This document shows, piece by piece, positions 46,375 to 53,634 of a DNA stretch of 64,000 nucleotides. The stretch spans positions 248,001 to 312,000 of the forward strand of contig NZ_CP140152.1 in assembly GCF_034479515.1 (NCBI RefSeq). The letters are read 5' to 3'. The notes under the pieces are model-generated. The model made no database searches, was not told where the DNA came from, and saw only the letters and a program-made list of their open reading frames with translations. The translations under genes and the position numbers were made by a program. Positions within the stretch are counted from its first letter, which is position 1; each line of letters opens with the position of its first letter. Source of the stretch: Duganella zoogloeoides (GTDB taxonomy: Bacteria > Pseudomonadota > Gammaproteobacteria > Burkholderiales > Burkholderiaceae_D).

Positions 46375-46878
46375 TCAGCCGAGGCTGCCGAACTGGCCGC
46401 CGTGGAAGATCAATGGCGGACTCGGCGAGAATTCGCACAGCTCCACTTCGCCGACGAAGATCACGTGGTCGCCCTCGGGATAGCGGCTGCGGTTGTGGCA
46501 CTCGAACCAGGCCGACGCGCCTTTTAAAATCGGGTGGCCGGTGCGCGACAGCTCGTACTCGGCCGTGGCCCATGGATCGGCGCCGCGGGTGGCAAACAGC
46601 TTGGCCAGGTGGGCCTGGCTGGCGCTGAGCACGTTGATCACGTAGTGCGAGTTGCCGGTAAAGATGGGCATGCTGTTGGCGTTGTTGGACAAACTCCACA
46701 GCACCAGCGGCGGATCGAGCGAGACCGAGTTGAAGGAACTGGCGGTCAGGCCGCGAAACGTGCCGTCGGCCAGGCGCGTGGTGATCACGGTGACGCCGGT
46801 GGCGAACTGGCCCAGGGCCTGGCGGAAGTGGGCGGTGTCGAAGGGTCGTTCTGCGGCGCGGGGGGAAATGGTATGCAT
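46375..46878 (-). CDS. flavin reductase family protein
   Basis: The 167-residue protein has the split-barrel FMN-binding fold: FRQALGQFATGVTVITT, GLTASSFNSVSLDPPLVLWSL, VINVLSASQAHLA and the final GDHVIFVGEVE. Members reduce free FMN or FAD with NAD(P)H for a partner monooxygenase. The partner is not evident here. The ATG at 46878 precedes the conserved region and leaves the frame 54 nt open upstream. Confidence 0.9.
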   Translation of the reverse strand: MHTISPRAAERPFDTAHFRQALGQFATGVTVITTRLADGTFRGLTASSFNSVSLDPPLVLWSLSNNANSMPIFTGNSHYVINVLSASQAHLAKLFATRGADPWATAEYELSRTGHPILKGASAWFECHNRSRYPEGDHVIFVGEVELCEFSPSPPLIFHGGQFGSLG

Positions 46879-46981
46879 GGTCAGCCTGAGTCTTTTAGCC
46901 ATTATGCCAAAGATTGGCTGGCAACTGCGCAATAGCCCTACAGCATGAAAATGAAAAGCCTCCAGCTCAACCGCTGAGCGC

Positions 46982-47908
46982 CTACAGGAAGTGCGCCAGC
47001 CCCAGCACCATCAGGGGCAGTGCGGCGCCGGCCAGCAGGGTCTGGCTGGCGATAATGCCCGCCATGAGCGGGGCGTCGCCGCCCAGCTGGCGCGCCATGA
47101 TGTAAGACGACGATGCGGTCGGCAGCGCCTGAAACATCAGCGTGGCCAAGGCGGCGGTCCCCTGCAGGCCGAAGGCTCGGCAGGCGATCAGCGCTGCCAC
47201 CGGCATGAGCGCGAACTTGGCGAAGGAGGCCAGCGTAATCGGGTGCACCCATTGCCGCGCCTGCGAAAAGTCGAGGGCTGCCCCCACGCACAGCAAGCCC
47301 AGCGGCAGCGACGCCTGGCCCAGCGCCTTGAACATCGGCTCGATGCCTGCCGGCAGTCCCCAGCCTGTCCATTGCAGCACGATGCCGATGGCGCACGCCA
47401 CGATCAACGGATTGAACGCCAGCCCCCGCAGCAGTGCCGGCGCGGAAAACCTGCTGCCCCGGCCGTAATGCGCAAACACGAGCACGCACAACACGTTGAC
47501 GGTGGGAACGATGGCGGCATTGGCCACGGCTGCCAGTGCCACTCCCGTCACGCCGAACAGGCCGGTGGCCATCGATACCCCCACGTAGTTGTTGAACCGC
47601 ACGCCACCCTGGAAGATCGACGTGAACGCGGCATCGTCCACCGCCATGGCCCGCCGTGACAGCACCAGCAAGGCGGCCACTGCCACGGTCGAAACGACCA
47701 GTGCCGATGCCATTTCTAGCACCGGCAAGCCGTCCAGTTTGGCCGTGGCCAGGCTGTGCAGGAACAGCGATGGCAGCAACACGTAATAGCCGATGCGCTC
47801 GGCCTGCGGCCAGAACGCCGGTTCGACGAACACGCGCCGCCGCAAGGCCGCGCCCAGCGCGATGAGCAGGGCGATCGGTACCAGCGATGACATCAGGGTC
47901 CAGATCAT
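46982..47908 (-). CDS. AEC-family transporter (auxin efflux carrier type)
   Basis: The 308-residue inner-membrane protein has about ten hydrophobic segments in two halves, beginning LMSSLVPIALLIALGAALRR, with GYYVLLPSLFLHSLATAKL and the conserved RFNNYVGVSMATGLFG and MFQALPTASSSYIMARQLGG segments. Relatives such as MdcF carry small organic acids; the substrate here is unknown. An AAGGAA Shine-Dalgarno precedes the ATG. It is separated from the flavin reductase gene by 103 nt. Confidence 0.9.
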   Translation of the reverse strand: MIWTLMSSLVPIALLIALGAALRRRVFVEPAFWPQAERIGYYVLLPSLFLHSLATAKLDGLPVLEMASALVVSTVAVAALLVLSRRAMAVDDAAFTSIFQGGVRFNNYVGVSMATGLFGVTGVALAAVANAAIVPTVNVLCVLVFAHYGRGSRFSAPALLRGLAFNPLIVACAIGIVLQWTGWGLPAGIEPMFKALGQASLPLGLLCVGAALDFSQARQWVHPITLASFAKFALMPVAALIACRAFGLQGTAALATLMFQALPTASSSYIMARQLGGDAPLMAGIIASQTLLAGAALPLMVLGLAHFL

Positions 47909-48013
47909 GCGGGAGTTTCCTTCAACAGTGTGCCGGCGATTCTAGTGCATCGCGCGGCGCGTTTCTGCGTTCTTGGGCATTATTGCTGAATTCAAATACG
48001 GCAGGAGGCTTTC

Positions 48014-48535
48014 ATGGAAACAGCCATACTGGGTGGCGGGTGCTTCTGGTGCACGGAGGCGGTTTTTCTGGACGTCAAAGGTGTCGAGAAAGTCGTGTCC
48101 GGCTATGCCGGCGGGGCGGCGCCCGATCCGACTTACGAGCAGGTGTGCGCCGGTGCGACCGGCCATGCCGAAGTGGTCAGGATCGACTTCGATCCGGCCG
48201 TGATCGATTACCACGACCTGCTCGAAATCTTTTTCACCATGCACGATCCCACCACGCTCAACCGCCAGGGCAATGACGTCGGCACGCAGTACCGTTCGGT
48301 CGTGTACTACCTGTCCCCGCAGCAGGAGGCGGTGGCGCGCAAGGTGGTGGCCGAGATGGCCAATGTGTGGGATGCGCCGATCGTCACCGAGCTGGCGCCG
48401 GCGCCGGTGTTTTACCCGGCCGAGGCCTACCACCAGGATTATTTCAGCCACCACCCGCTGCAAAGCTACTGCGCTTTCGTGGTGGCGCCCAAGGTGGCCA
48501 AGTTGCGCGCGATTTACGCGCACCGGGTGAAGTAA
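48014..48535 (+). CDS. msrA: peptide methionine-S-sulfoxide reductase MsrA
   Basis: MsrA reduces the S-epimer of oxidised methionine in proteins. The 173-residue protein has the active-site Cys10 in GGGCFWCTEAVF, SGYAGG, EVVRIDFDP, DPTTLNRQGNDVGTQYRS and YHQDYF near the C-terminus. An AGGAGG Shine-Dalgarno is 6 nt upstream. It is convergent with the hemerythrin-PdxH gene. Confidence 0.96.
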   Translation: METAILGGGCFWCTEAVFLDVKGVEKVVSGYAGGAAPDPTYEQVCAGATGHAEVVRIDFDPAVIDYHDLLEIFFTMHDPTTLNRQGNDVGTQYRSVVYYLSPQQEAVARKVVAEMANVWDAPIVTELAPAPVFYPAEAYHQDYFSHHPLQSYCAFVVAPKVAKLRAIYAHRVK

Positions 48536-48579
48536 GCAAGCCCGGCCAGGCTGGCGGGGCGCTCCTGCACGAACAGGCG

Positions 48580-49815
48580 CTACGGCTGCAGGCGTTCCTT
48601 GGCCCAGCTGCCGTCAGCCTGTTTCACATAGACGATGCGGTCGTGGAAGCGCGAGCGGCGGCCTTGCCAGAATTCGATGCGCACCGGGTCGAGGCGGTAG
48701 CCGCCCCAGTGCTCGGGGCGCACCGCGTGCTCGCCGCTGGCCGCTGCCACCGCGTCGTAGTTGACTTCCATCTGTTCGCGGTTGGCAATCGGCGCGCTTT
48801 GTTGCGAGGCGATCGCACTGATCTGGCTTTTCAGCGGGCGGCTGTAGAAATACTTGTCGCTTTCCTCGGCCGAGGTTTTCACCACCGTGCCTTCGATGCG
48901 CACCTGGCGCTCCAGTTCGCTCCAGAAGAACAGCAGCGCCGCGTGCGGGTTGGCGCCCAGTTGCTGGCCCTTCTGGCTGTCGTAGTTGGTGTACCAGGTA
49001 AAGCCGCGCGCATCGAACTGCTTGATCAGCACGATGCGCGAGCTGGGCCGTCCCTCGGTGTCGACGGTGGCCACGCTCATCGCGTTCGGCTCGTTCACTT
49101 TCGCGTGCATGGCTTCGTCGAACCATTTGCCGAATTGGGCGATCGGGTCATCGAGCACGTCGTTTTCCGTCAGGCTGGCGCGGCCGTAATCGAGGCGCAG
49201 GTCGGCCAGCACCACGCCGTCGGCCACCGTGTTGTGGACCGGTACTTGTTGCTGCTCGGGCACCTGGCTGGCGGGCAGGGCAGGGGGGATGCCGCGCCGC
49301 ACCTGCATGGCGCTGCCCAGTTGCGCCATCTGCTCCGGGCTGAACAGGCGCTTGGCCATCGGTGCGATATTGGCTTCTTCCTTGGCCATGTGGGCGGTGT
49401 AGGCGTCGCAGAAGCGGCTCACGTTCTCCACCGACAGCGCGGTGCCGGTGCTGGCCGCGATCGCTTCGAGTTCCGCTTGCAGCAGTACCCAGTCCTGGTC
49501 CATGGCCGCGTGGTCGGCCAGGATGCCGGGCACCAGTTGTTCGAGCAGCACCAGGTCGGCGTCGCGCGCGGTCGCTTGCAGCATCGGCATCAGGTTCTGT
49601 TCTTCGTCGTCGTGGTGCAGGTGGGCGGCGTTGTTGAAATACTTGAGGACGGCCTGGGCCGCCTTTTGCGCTTCGAGGTCGGCGCCGTGTGCGGCCAGGT
49701 GGGCCGGCAGCTTGGCGAGCGTGGCCAGTTGCTTGCGGATACGGTCGTGGCAATGCTTGAGCACGGCGATCGGCTGGTTGAAATCGGGGGCGGTGTCGAA
49801 CAGTGTGTTGCTCAT
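48580..49815 (-). CDS. pdxH: hemerythrin-like domain fused to pyridoxamine 5'-phosphate oxidase
   Basis: One open frame of 411 residues joins two complete domains. Residues 12-158 are a four-helix HHE cation-binding domain with probable iron ligands His21/His23 (LKHCHDRI), His67/His68 and Glu71/Glu72 (HHDDEEQNLMP), His102 (LADHAAMD), His142 and Glu146/Glu147 (HMAKEEANIAP). A Pro/Gln-rich linker follows (about 175-197). Residues 198-411 equal a full PdxH: LADLRLDYGRASL, SSRIVLIKQFDARGF, FFWSELERQVRIEG, YFYSRPLKSQI and IEFWQGRRSRFHDR. PdxH oxidises PNP/PMP to PLP using FMN and O2. No stop or clear Shine-Dalgarno lies at the junction; a GTG at 49227 could allow separate PdxH synthesis. Confidence 0.87.
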   Translation of the reverse strand: MSNTLFDTAPDFNQPIAVLKHCHDRIRKQLATLAKLPAHLAAHGADLEAQKAAQAVLKYFNNAAHLHHDDEEQNLMPMLQATARDADLVLLEQLVPGILADHAAMDQDWVLLQAELEAIAASTGTALSVENVSRFCDAYTAHMAKEEANIAPMAKRLFSPEQMAQLGSAMQVRRGIPPALPASQVPEQQQVPVHNTVADGVVLADLRLDYGRASLTENDVLDDPIAQFGKWFDEAMHAKVNEPNAMSVATVDTEGRPSSRIVLIKQFDARGFTWYTNYDSQKGQQLGANPHAALLFFWSELERQVRIEGTVVKTSAEESDKYFYSRPLKSQISAIASQQSAPIANREQMEVNYDAVAAASGEHAVRPEHWGGYRLDPVRIEFWQGRRSRFHDRIVYVKQADGSWAKERLQP

Positions 49816-49877
49816 GGAATCAAGACTCTGGCTGGGTGGGAAAATCATTCTAGAATAATTTTTCTTGCAGTGTCCGC

Positions 49878-49883
49878 TAAAAT
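49878..49883 (+). promoter_or_regulatory. -10 box 6 nt before tcdA (probable leaderless mRNA)
   Basis: TAAAAT-GGCGGG-ATG places the -10 hexamer 6 nt upstream of the start codon, so transcription should begin at or next to the A of the ATG. No Shine-Dalgarno fits. Confidence 0.5.
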
Positions 49884-49889
49884 GGCGGG

Positions 49890-50762
49890 ATGGATACCAA
49901 TTCAACCTTTAATCTGGACGAAGTCGACTTCGAGCGACGATTCGGCGGCATAGCGCGCCTGTATGGCGCCCCCGCCCTCGAGCGCTTTCGCGGCGCCCAC
50001 GTGTGCGTGGTCGGCGTGGGCGGTGTCGGCTCGTGGATCGTCGAGGCGCTGGCGCGCAGCGCCATCGGCCAGTTGACCCTGATCGACCTCGACAACGTGG
50101 CCGAATCGAACATCAACCGCCAGATCCAGGCCTTGACCGGTACCGTCGGCCAGGCCAAGATCCACGCGCTGGCCGAGCGCATCGCCCAGATCAACCCGTT
50201 TTGCGTGGTGCACCAGGTCGAGGATTTCGTCACCCCCGATAATCTCGACACCATGCTGGGCACCGACAAGTTCGACTACGTGGTGGACGCCATCGACAGC
50301 GTCAAGGCCAAGGCGGCCATGATCGCCCATTGCCGCCGCCACGCGATTCCGCTGGTGATTATCGGCAGCGCCGGCGGCCAGACCGATCCCACCCAGATCG
50401 CTGTGCGCGACCTGGCCCGCACCGAGCAGGAGCCGCTGCTCAAGAAGGTGCGGCGCCTGCTGCGCAGCGAGTACGGCTTTCCGCGCGGCGAGAAAACCAA
50501 GTTTCATGTCGATGCGGTGTTTTCGATGGAGCCGCTTAAATACCCGGAACCGGCCGACGCGTGCGCAGTGGATGCCGGCGGCGGCATCACCGGCCTCAAT
50601 TGCGCCGGTTTCGGCTCGGCCATGGTGGTTACCGCCACCTTCGGCATGGTGGCGGCCGGCCACGTGTTGCGCCAGTTGGCGGCGCCTGCCGCGCCAGCGG
50701 CCGTTGAGCCGGTTGCTGCGCCGGCTGCGGAGGTGGCGGCAGACGGTACCCTCGGGAATTAA
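49890..50762 (+). CDS. tcdA: tRNA threonylcarbamoyladenosine dehydratase
   Basis: TcdA (CsdL) is a ThiF/E1-like ATPase that cyclises t6A37 in tRNA into ct6A. The 290-residue protein has RFGGIARLYG, the nucleotide-binding VVGVGGVGSWIVEALARS with the Arg finger, TLIDLDNVAESNINRQIQA, YVVDAIDSVKAKAA and a closing TGLNCAGFGSAMVVT. The last 30 residues are an Ala/Pro tail. Its substrate t6A depends on the Sua5-type enzyme encoded 8 kb upstream. Confidence 0.94.
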   Translation: MDTNSTFNLDEVDFERRFGGIARLYGAPALERFRGAHVCVVGVGGVGSWIVEALARSAIGQLTLIDLDNVAESNINRQIQALTGTVGQAKIHALAERIAQINPFCVVHQVEDFVTPDNLDTMLGTDKFDYVVDAIDSVKAKAAMIAHCRRHAIPLVIIGSAGGQTDPTQIAVRDLARTEQEPLLKKVRRLLRSEYGFPRGEKTKFHVDAVFSMEPLKYPEPADACAVDAGGGITGLNCAGFGSAMVVTATFGMVAAGHVLRQLAAPAAPAAVEPVAAPAAEVAADGTLGN

Positions 50763-50785
50763 GCCGATACGCGGGAGAGGTTTGC

Positions 50786-50791
50786 TATCAT
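50786..50791 (+). promoter_or_regulatory. -10 box for the FKBP gene
   Basis: GCTATCATGGCGGGC gives TATCAT with a GC-rich discriminator, 57 nt before the ATG. Confidence 0.4.
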
Positions 50792-50848
50792 GGCGGGCGC
50801 CGGTACGTGCGCGTGCCGTCCCCAGTCACCCAGAGAGAGAATCAATCT

Positions 50849-51376
50849 ATGAAGCGTAGTTCCGTTTTTGCAGCAACGCTGCTGGCGCTGGCGGCCTTCT
50901 CGGCCCAGGCGCAAACTCCTGCCGAACCAGCTGCTGCTGCTGCACCTGCTGCACCTGCAGCCCCGGCTGCTGCCGCTACGCCAGCCGCGCCAGTGGTGGT
51001 CGGTTCCGCCACGCCGGGCCCGGCCGCCGAATCGCTGATCGTCAACGACACCAAGGTGGGTACCGGGCGCGAAGCGACCAGCGGTGCGACCGTGTACATG
51101 CATTACACGGGCTGGCTGTATCGCCCGCTGGCAAAGAATATGCGTGGCCGCCAGTTCGACTCGTCGATTCCACGCGGTGAGCCGCTGGACTTCGTGCTCG
51201 GCACCGGCCGCGTGATCAAGGGTTGGGATCAGGGCATCGTTGGCATGAAAGTGGGCGGCAAGCGCACCCTGATCATTCCATCGGAACTGGCCTATGGCTC
51301 GCGCGCCGCACCGGGGGGCGGCATCCCACCGAACTCGGCGCTGATCTTCGACGTCGAACTCATCGACGTCAAGTAA
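50849..51376 (+). CDS. FKBP-type peptidyl-prolyl isomerase, exported
   Basis: The 175-residue protein has a signal peptide (MKRSSVFAATLLALAAFSAQA), an Ala/Pro-rich linker of about 30 residues, and one FKBP domain: VYMHYTGWLY, FDSSIPRGEPLDFVLGTGRVIKGWDQGIVGM-type core, and AYGSRAAPGGGIPPNSALIFDVELIDVK. It catalyses cis-trans isomerisation of prolyl bonds, here presumably in the periplasm. The linker repeats AAPAAP units coded by GCTGCT/CCAGCC-type repeats that may vary in length between strains. Confidence 0.94.
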   Translation: MKRSSVFAATLLALAAFSAQAQTPAEPAAAAAPAAPAAPAAAATPAAPVVVGSATPGPAAESLIVNDTKVGTGREATSGATVYMHYTGWLYRPLAKNMRGRQFDSSIPRGEPLDFVLGTGRVIKGWDQGIVGMKVGGKRTLIIPSELAYGSRAAPGGGIPPNSALIFDVELIDVK

Positions 51377-51390
51377 GCCGGAATAATCCC

Positions 51391-51498
51391 GAGCGCCTGA
51401 CAACCGTCCAGAGCAAGGCGCAGCGACGAAGACAGTACGCAAGTACGCGAATATTGCCAGACGCTGCAACGCCGCTATGGCGGGCTTGTCAGGCGCTC
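51391..51498. repeat. hairpin repeat element with 13-bp terminal inverted repeats
   Basis: GAGCGCCTGACAA (51391-51403) and its exact complement TTGTCAGGCGCTC (51486-51498) bound a 108-nt element. Inside are nested stems: GCGCAGCG against CGCTGC, and GTAC-GCAA-GTAC. The right arm overlaps the last codons and the stop of the zinc transporter gene. Its look resembles dispersed intergenic repeats of Oxalobacteraceae, but only one copy is present here. Confidence 0.65.
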
Positions 51499-52619
51499 TC
51501 TGCGGTCGGCACTTGCAGGCAGCATTCTTGCGGCATGGCGCCAAGCCGCACTTGCAGGGTGCTGTGATGAATCGCGTACTTGTCCTTGAGCGTCTGGCTG
51601 ATGGCATCCACCGTCACGTCGCCCGGATAGCCGGCCGGCGTCACCAGCTGTGCGGTCAGCGCGTTCTCGGTGGTGCTCATGGCCCAGATGTGCAGGTCGT
51701 GCACGGCACTCACGCCGGCCTGGTCGCGCAGGAATTGCTCGATGCCGGCGCGGTCCACGTTATCGGGCACCGCCGCCAGCACCATGCGCAGCGACTGCGT
51801 GAGCAAGCCCCAGGTACTCCAGACGATGATGGCCACGATCACCATGCTGATCACCGGGTCGATCCAGTTCCAGCCGCTGTAGCGCACCGCCAACCCTGCC
51901 AGCAATACCCCCAGTGAAATCGCCGCGTCGGCCGCCAGGTGCAGGTAGGCGCCACGGATATTGATGTCGTCCTTGCTGCCCGACATGAACAACCACGCCG
52001 AGAAACCGTTGATCAGGATGCCGATGCCGGCCACGATGGAGACCGTCAGGCCGGCTACCGGGTCGGGCGTCAGCAGTTTTTGCACCGCCTCGAAAGCGAT
52101 CACGCCGCAAGCGGCCATCAGCAGCATGCCGTTGAACAGCGCCGCCAGCATCGACGTACCGCGCAGGCCGTAGGTATAGCGCGCGCTGGGCTGGCGCCTG
52201 GCCAGAATCACCGCGCCCCACGCCAGCATCAGCCCCATCACGTCCGACAGGTTATGGCCGGCATCGGCCATCAGTGCGGTGGAGTTGGCCAGGTAACCAT
52301 AGAAAAACTCCACCACCACGAAGCCAAGGTTGAGCACGATGGCAATCGCAAACGCGCGGCCCATGGTGTTGGGGTCGCCGTGATGGTGGTGGCCGCCGCC
52401 GTGGGTGTGGCTGTGATCGTGTCCATGGCTGTGGCCTGCGGTGGGTTTCCCGTGATCGTGATCGTGTCCACCACTGTGGCCTGTGGCTGGTTTGCCCTGG
52501 TCTGCCCGATCATGACTGTGATCGTGACCTTGCGCGTGACTGTGATCATGCTCGCGGCCGTTGTGGCTATCGTGACTAGCGTGGCCGGTGTGGCTGCCGT
52601 GGTCATGGTGCTTGCTCAT
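51489..52619 (-). CDS. cation diffusion facilitator (zinc exporter, ZitB/CzcD-like)
   Basis: The 376-residue protein is a CDF antiporter that exports Zn2+ and similar metals. Residues 4-80 form a His/Asp/Gly-rich metal-binding tail (HDHSHAQGHDHSHD, HSHGHDHSHTHGGGHHHH). The membrane domain has the metal-site motifs ALMADAGHNLSDVMGL and HLAADAAISLGVLLA, with the Asp and His pairs expected for zinc. The cytosolic domain has VHDLHIWAMSTTENALTAQLV. Its start overlaps the ArsR/SmtB repressor stop by 4 nt, so the two form an autoregulated operon. The stop codon lies inside a repeat element. Confidence 0.93.
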   Translation of the reverse strand: MSKHHDHGSHTGHASHDSHNGREHDHSHAQGHDHSHDRADQGKPATGHSGGHDHDHGKPTAGHSHGHDHSHTHGGGHHHHGDPNTMGRAFAIAIVLNLGFVVVEFFYGYLANSTALMADAGHNLSDVMGLMLAWGAVILARRQPSARYTYGLRGTSMLAALFNGMLLMAACGVIAFEAVQKLLTPDPVAGLTVSIVAGIGILINGFSAWLFMSGSKDDINIRGAYLHLAADAAISLGVLLAGLAVRYSGWNWIDPVISMVIVAIIVWSTWGLLTQSLRMVLAAVPDNVDRAGIEQFLRDQAGVSAVHDLHIWAMSTTENALTAQLVTPAGYPGDVTVDAISQTLKDKYAIHHSTLQVRLGAMPQECCLQVPTAESA

Positions 52620-52942
52620 GCGTCGCTCCCGTTGGAAGGTTCGGCGATATGCTCGAGCATATCGTTGAGGACGTCGCTGATATGGGCGTCGGCGGCGGAA
52701 TAGAACACCTGCTTGCCCTGGCGCTCGGACTTGACGATACGCGCGGCGCGCAGCAGGCGCAAATGGTGACTGACGAGCGAGCTGCTCAGGTCAAGCGAGG
52801 TAGCGATATCGCTGACAGCGATCGGCGCCGCCACGCAGGCCAGCACGATGCGCAGGCGGGTCGGGTCGCCCAGCAAGTGGAACAGGTCGGCAAGTTGGGC
52901 GATGGCGGGATCGCAGCCGGAGTAGTCGTGTTGGCAGCTCAT
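52616..52942 (-). CDS. ArsR/SmtB-family zinc-responsive repressor
   Basis: The 108-residue winged-helix repressor has the recognition helix SSSLVSHHLRLLRAARIV. At its C-terminal helix Asp85, His87, His98 and Glu101 reproduce the exact spacing (D-x-H ... H-x-x-E) of the SmtB/CzrA alpha5 zinc site. Metal binding would release it from DNA. It lies upstream of the zinc exporter. A palindromic operator starts 7 nt upstream of its ATG. Confidence 0.92.
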   Translation of the reverse strand: MSCQHDYSGCDPAIAQLADLFHLLGDPTRLRIVLACVAAPIAVSDIATSLDLSSSLVSHHLRLLRAARIVKSERQGKQVFYSAADAHISDVLNDMLEHIAEPSNGSDA

Positions 52943-52949
52943 AAGTCGT

Positions 52950-52971
52950 CATATGAATAGATGTTCATATG
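52950..52971. promoter_or_regulatory. SmtB-type operator
   Basis: CATATGAA-TAGATG-TTCATATG is a perfect 8-6-8 palindrome. Its half-site ATATGAA matches the known ArsR/SmtB operator pattern. It lies just before the repressor start codon, where binding would stop transcription. Confidence 0.82.
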
Positions 52972-52997
52972 TTAGCACGGAAGATGGACTTCGTGGA

Positions 52998-53089
52998 CTT
53001 CGGGGTCAGTGCCGACATTTAGACACGAGCAGAGCCGTAGCGGACGCTAAAGCAGAGTTCGTGTCCGAATGTCGGCACTGACCCCGAAG
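52998..53089. repeat. REP-like palindromic element, copy 2
   Basis: The 29-nt arms at 52998-53026 and 53061-53089 match the arms of the copy at 2640-2723; the right arm is identical in the two copies and the left differs by one base. The spacer is 34 nt and shares TAAA-AGCAGAG near its end with copy 1. Its right edge lies 2 nt from the stop codon of the traM-like gene. Confidence 0.85.
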
Positions 53090-53091
53090 TG

Positions 53092-53628
53092 TTATTTCGG
53101 CAGCTGGGCCTCGATGGCGGTGCGCAGTTTCGGGTCGAGCTGGTTGATGGCGGTTTTCAGGCGTTCGGCTTCTTGCAGGGACCGGGTTTGGGCTGGTGTC
53201 AGGCCGGGCTTGGTGAAGGCGGCCTGCCCGCCCAGTACCAGCAGCGCCGACAGTACGGCCACGCCGGCGGCGGCGGCCAGCAGGCGCCATTCGTGGCGGG
53301 TGATTCCATTGGCCGCTGCCTGCGTGGGGATGGGTGCAGGCGCAGGAGCGGCGGCGGCGCGGGAGGCGGTGGAGGTACTGGTTGCCAGCTCCAGCTCGTT
53401 GGAAGCGTCGTGCTCGACGCTGCGTTCCGGCGGCAGGCCACCGGCGTCGCGGGCGCGGCGGACCAGTTCGCGGGTGGCGCTGTCGATGGCGGCGACGTGG
53501 CGCTCCACCGCGTCTTCCAGCACCGCTTCGTTCAGCGCCACCAGGGCGAACACCGGGTCGTCGATATCGATCTTGACGCCGGTTTTTTCAAATACCAGGG
53601 TGCGCAGCTTGTGCTGATCCATGGCCAT
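53092..53628 (-). CDS. TraM-like conjugation protein homologue
   Basis: The 178-residue protein has an N-terminal globular part (MDQHKLRTLVFEKTGVKIDI, then DDPVFALVALNEAVLEDAV), an Ala/Pro-rich linker and one membrane helix (LLAAAAGVAVLSALLVLGG) followed by a short periplasmic tail. The N-terminal pattern resembles TraM of IncP plasmid RP4, and its partner upstream resembles TraL, in the RP4 gene order. It starts 6 nt after the traL-like stop. No other transfer genes are present. Function on the chromosome is unknown. Confidence 0.62.
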   Translation of the reverse strand: MAMDQHKLRTLVFEKTGVKIDIDDPVFALVALNEAVLEDAVERHVAAIDSATRELVRRARDAGGLPPERSVEHDASNELELATSTSTASRAAAAPAPAPIPTQAAANGITRHEWRLLAAAAGVAVLSALLVLGGQAAFTKPGLTPAQTRSLQEAERLKTAINQLDPKLRTAIEAQLPK

Positions 53629-53634
53629 GGGCGC

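Noticed and set aside
51391..51498. The hairpin element as an intrinsic terminator
   Set aside because: No T-run follows either arm, and the arm overlaps coding sequence.
52380..52600. Short repeated units resembling a repeat array
   Set aside because: The repetition is explained by coding for the His/Asp/Gly-rich metal-binding tail of the zinc exporter. It has no regular spacers.
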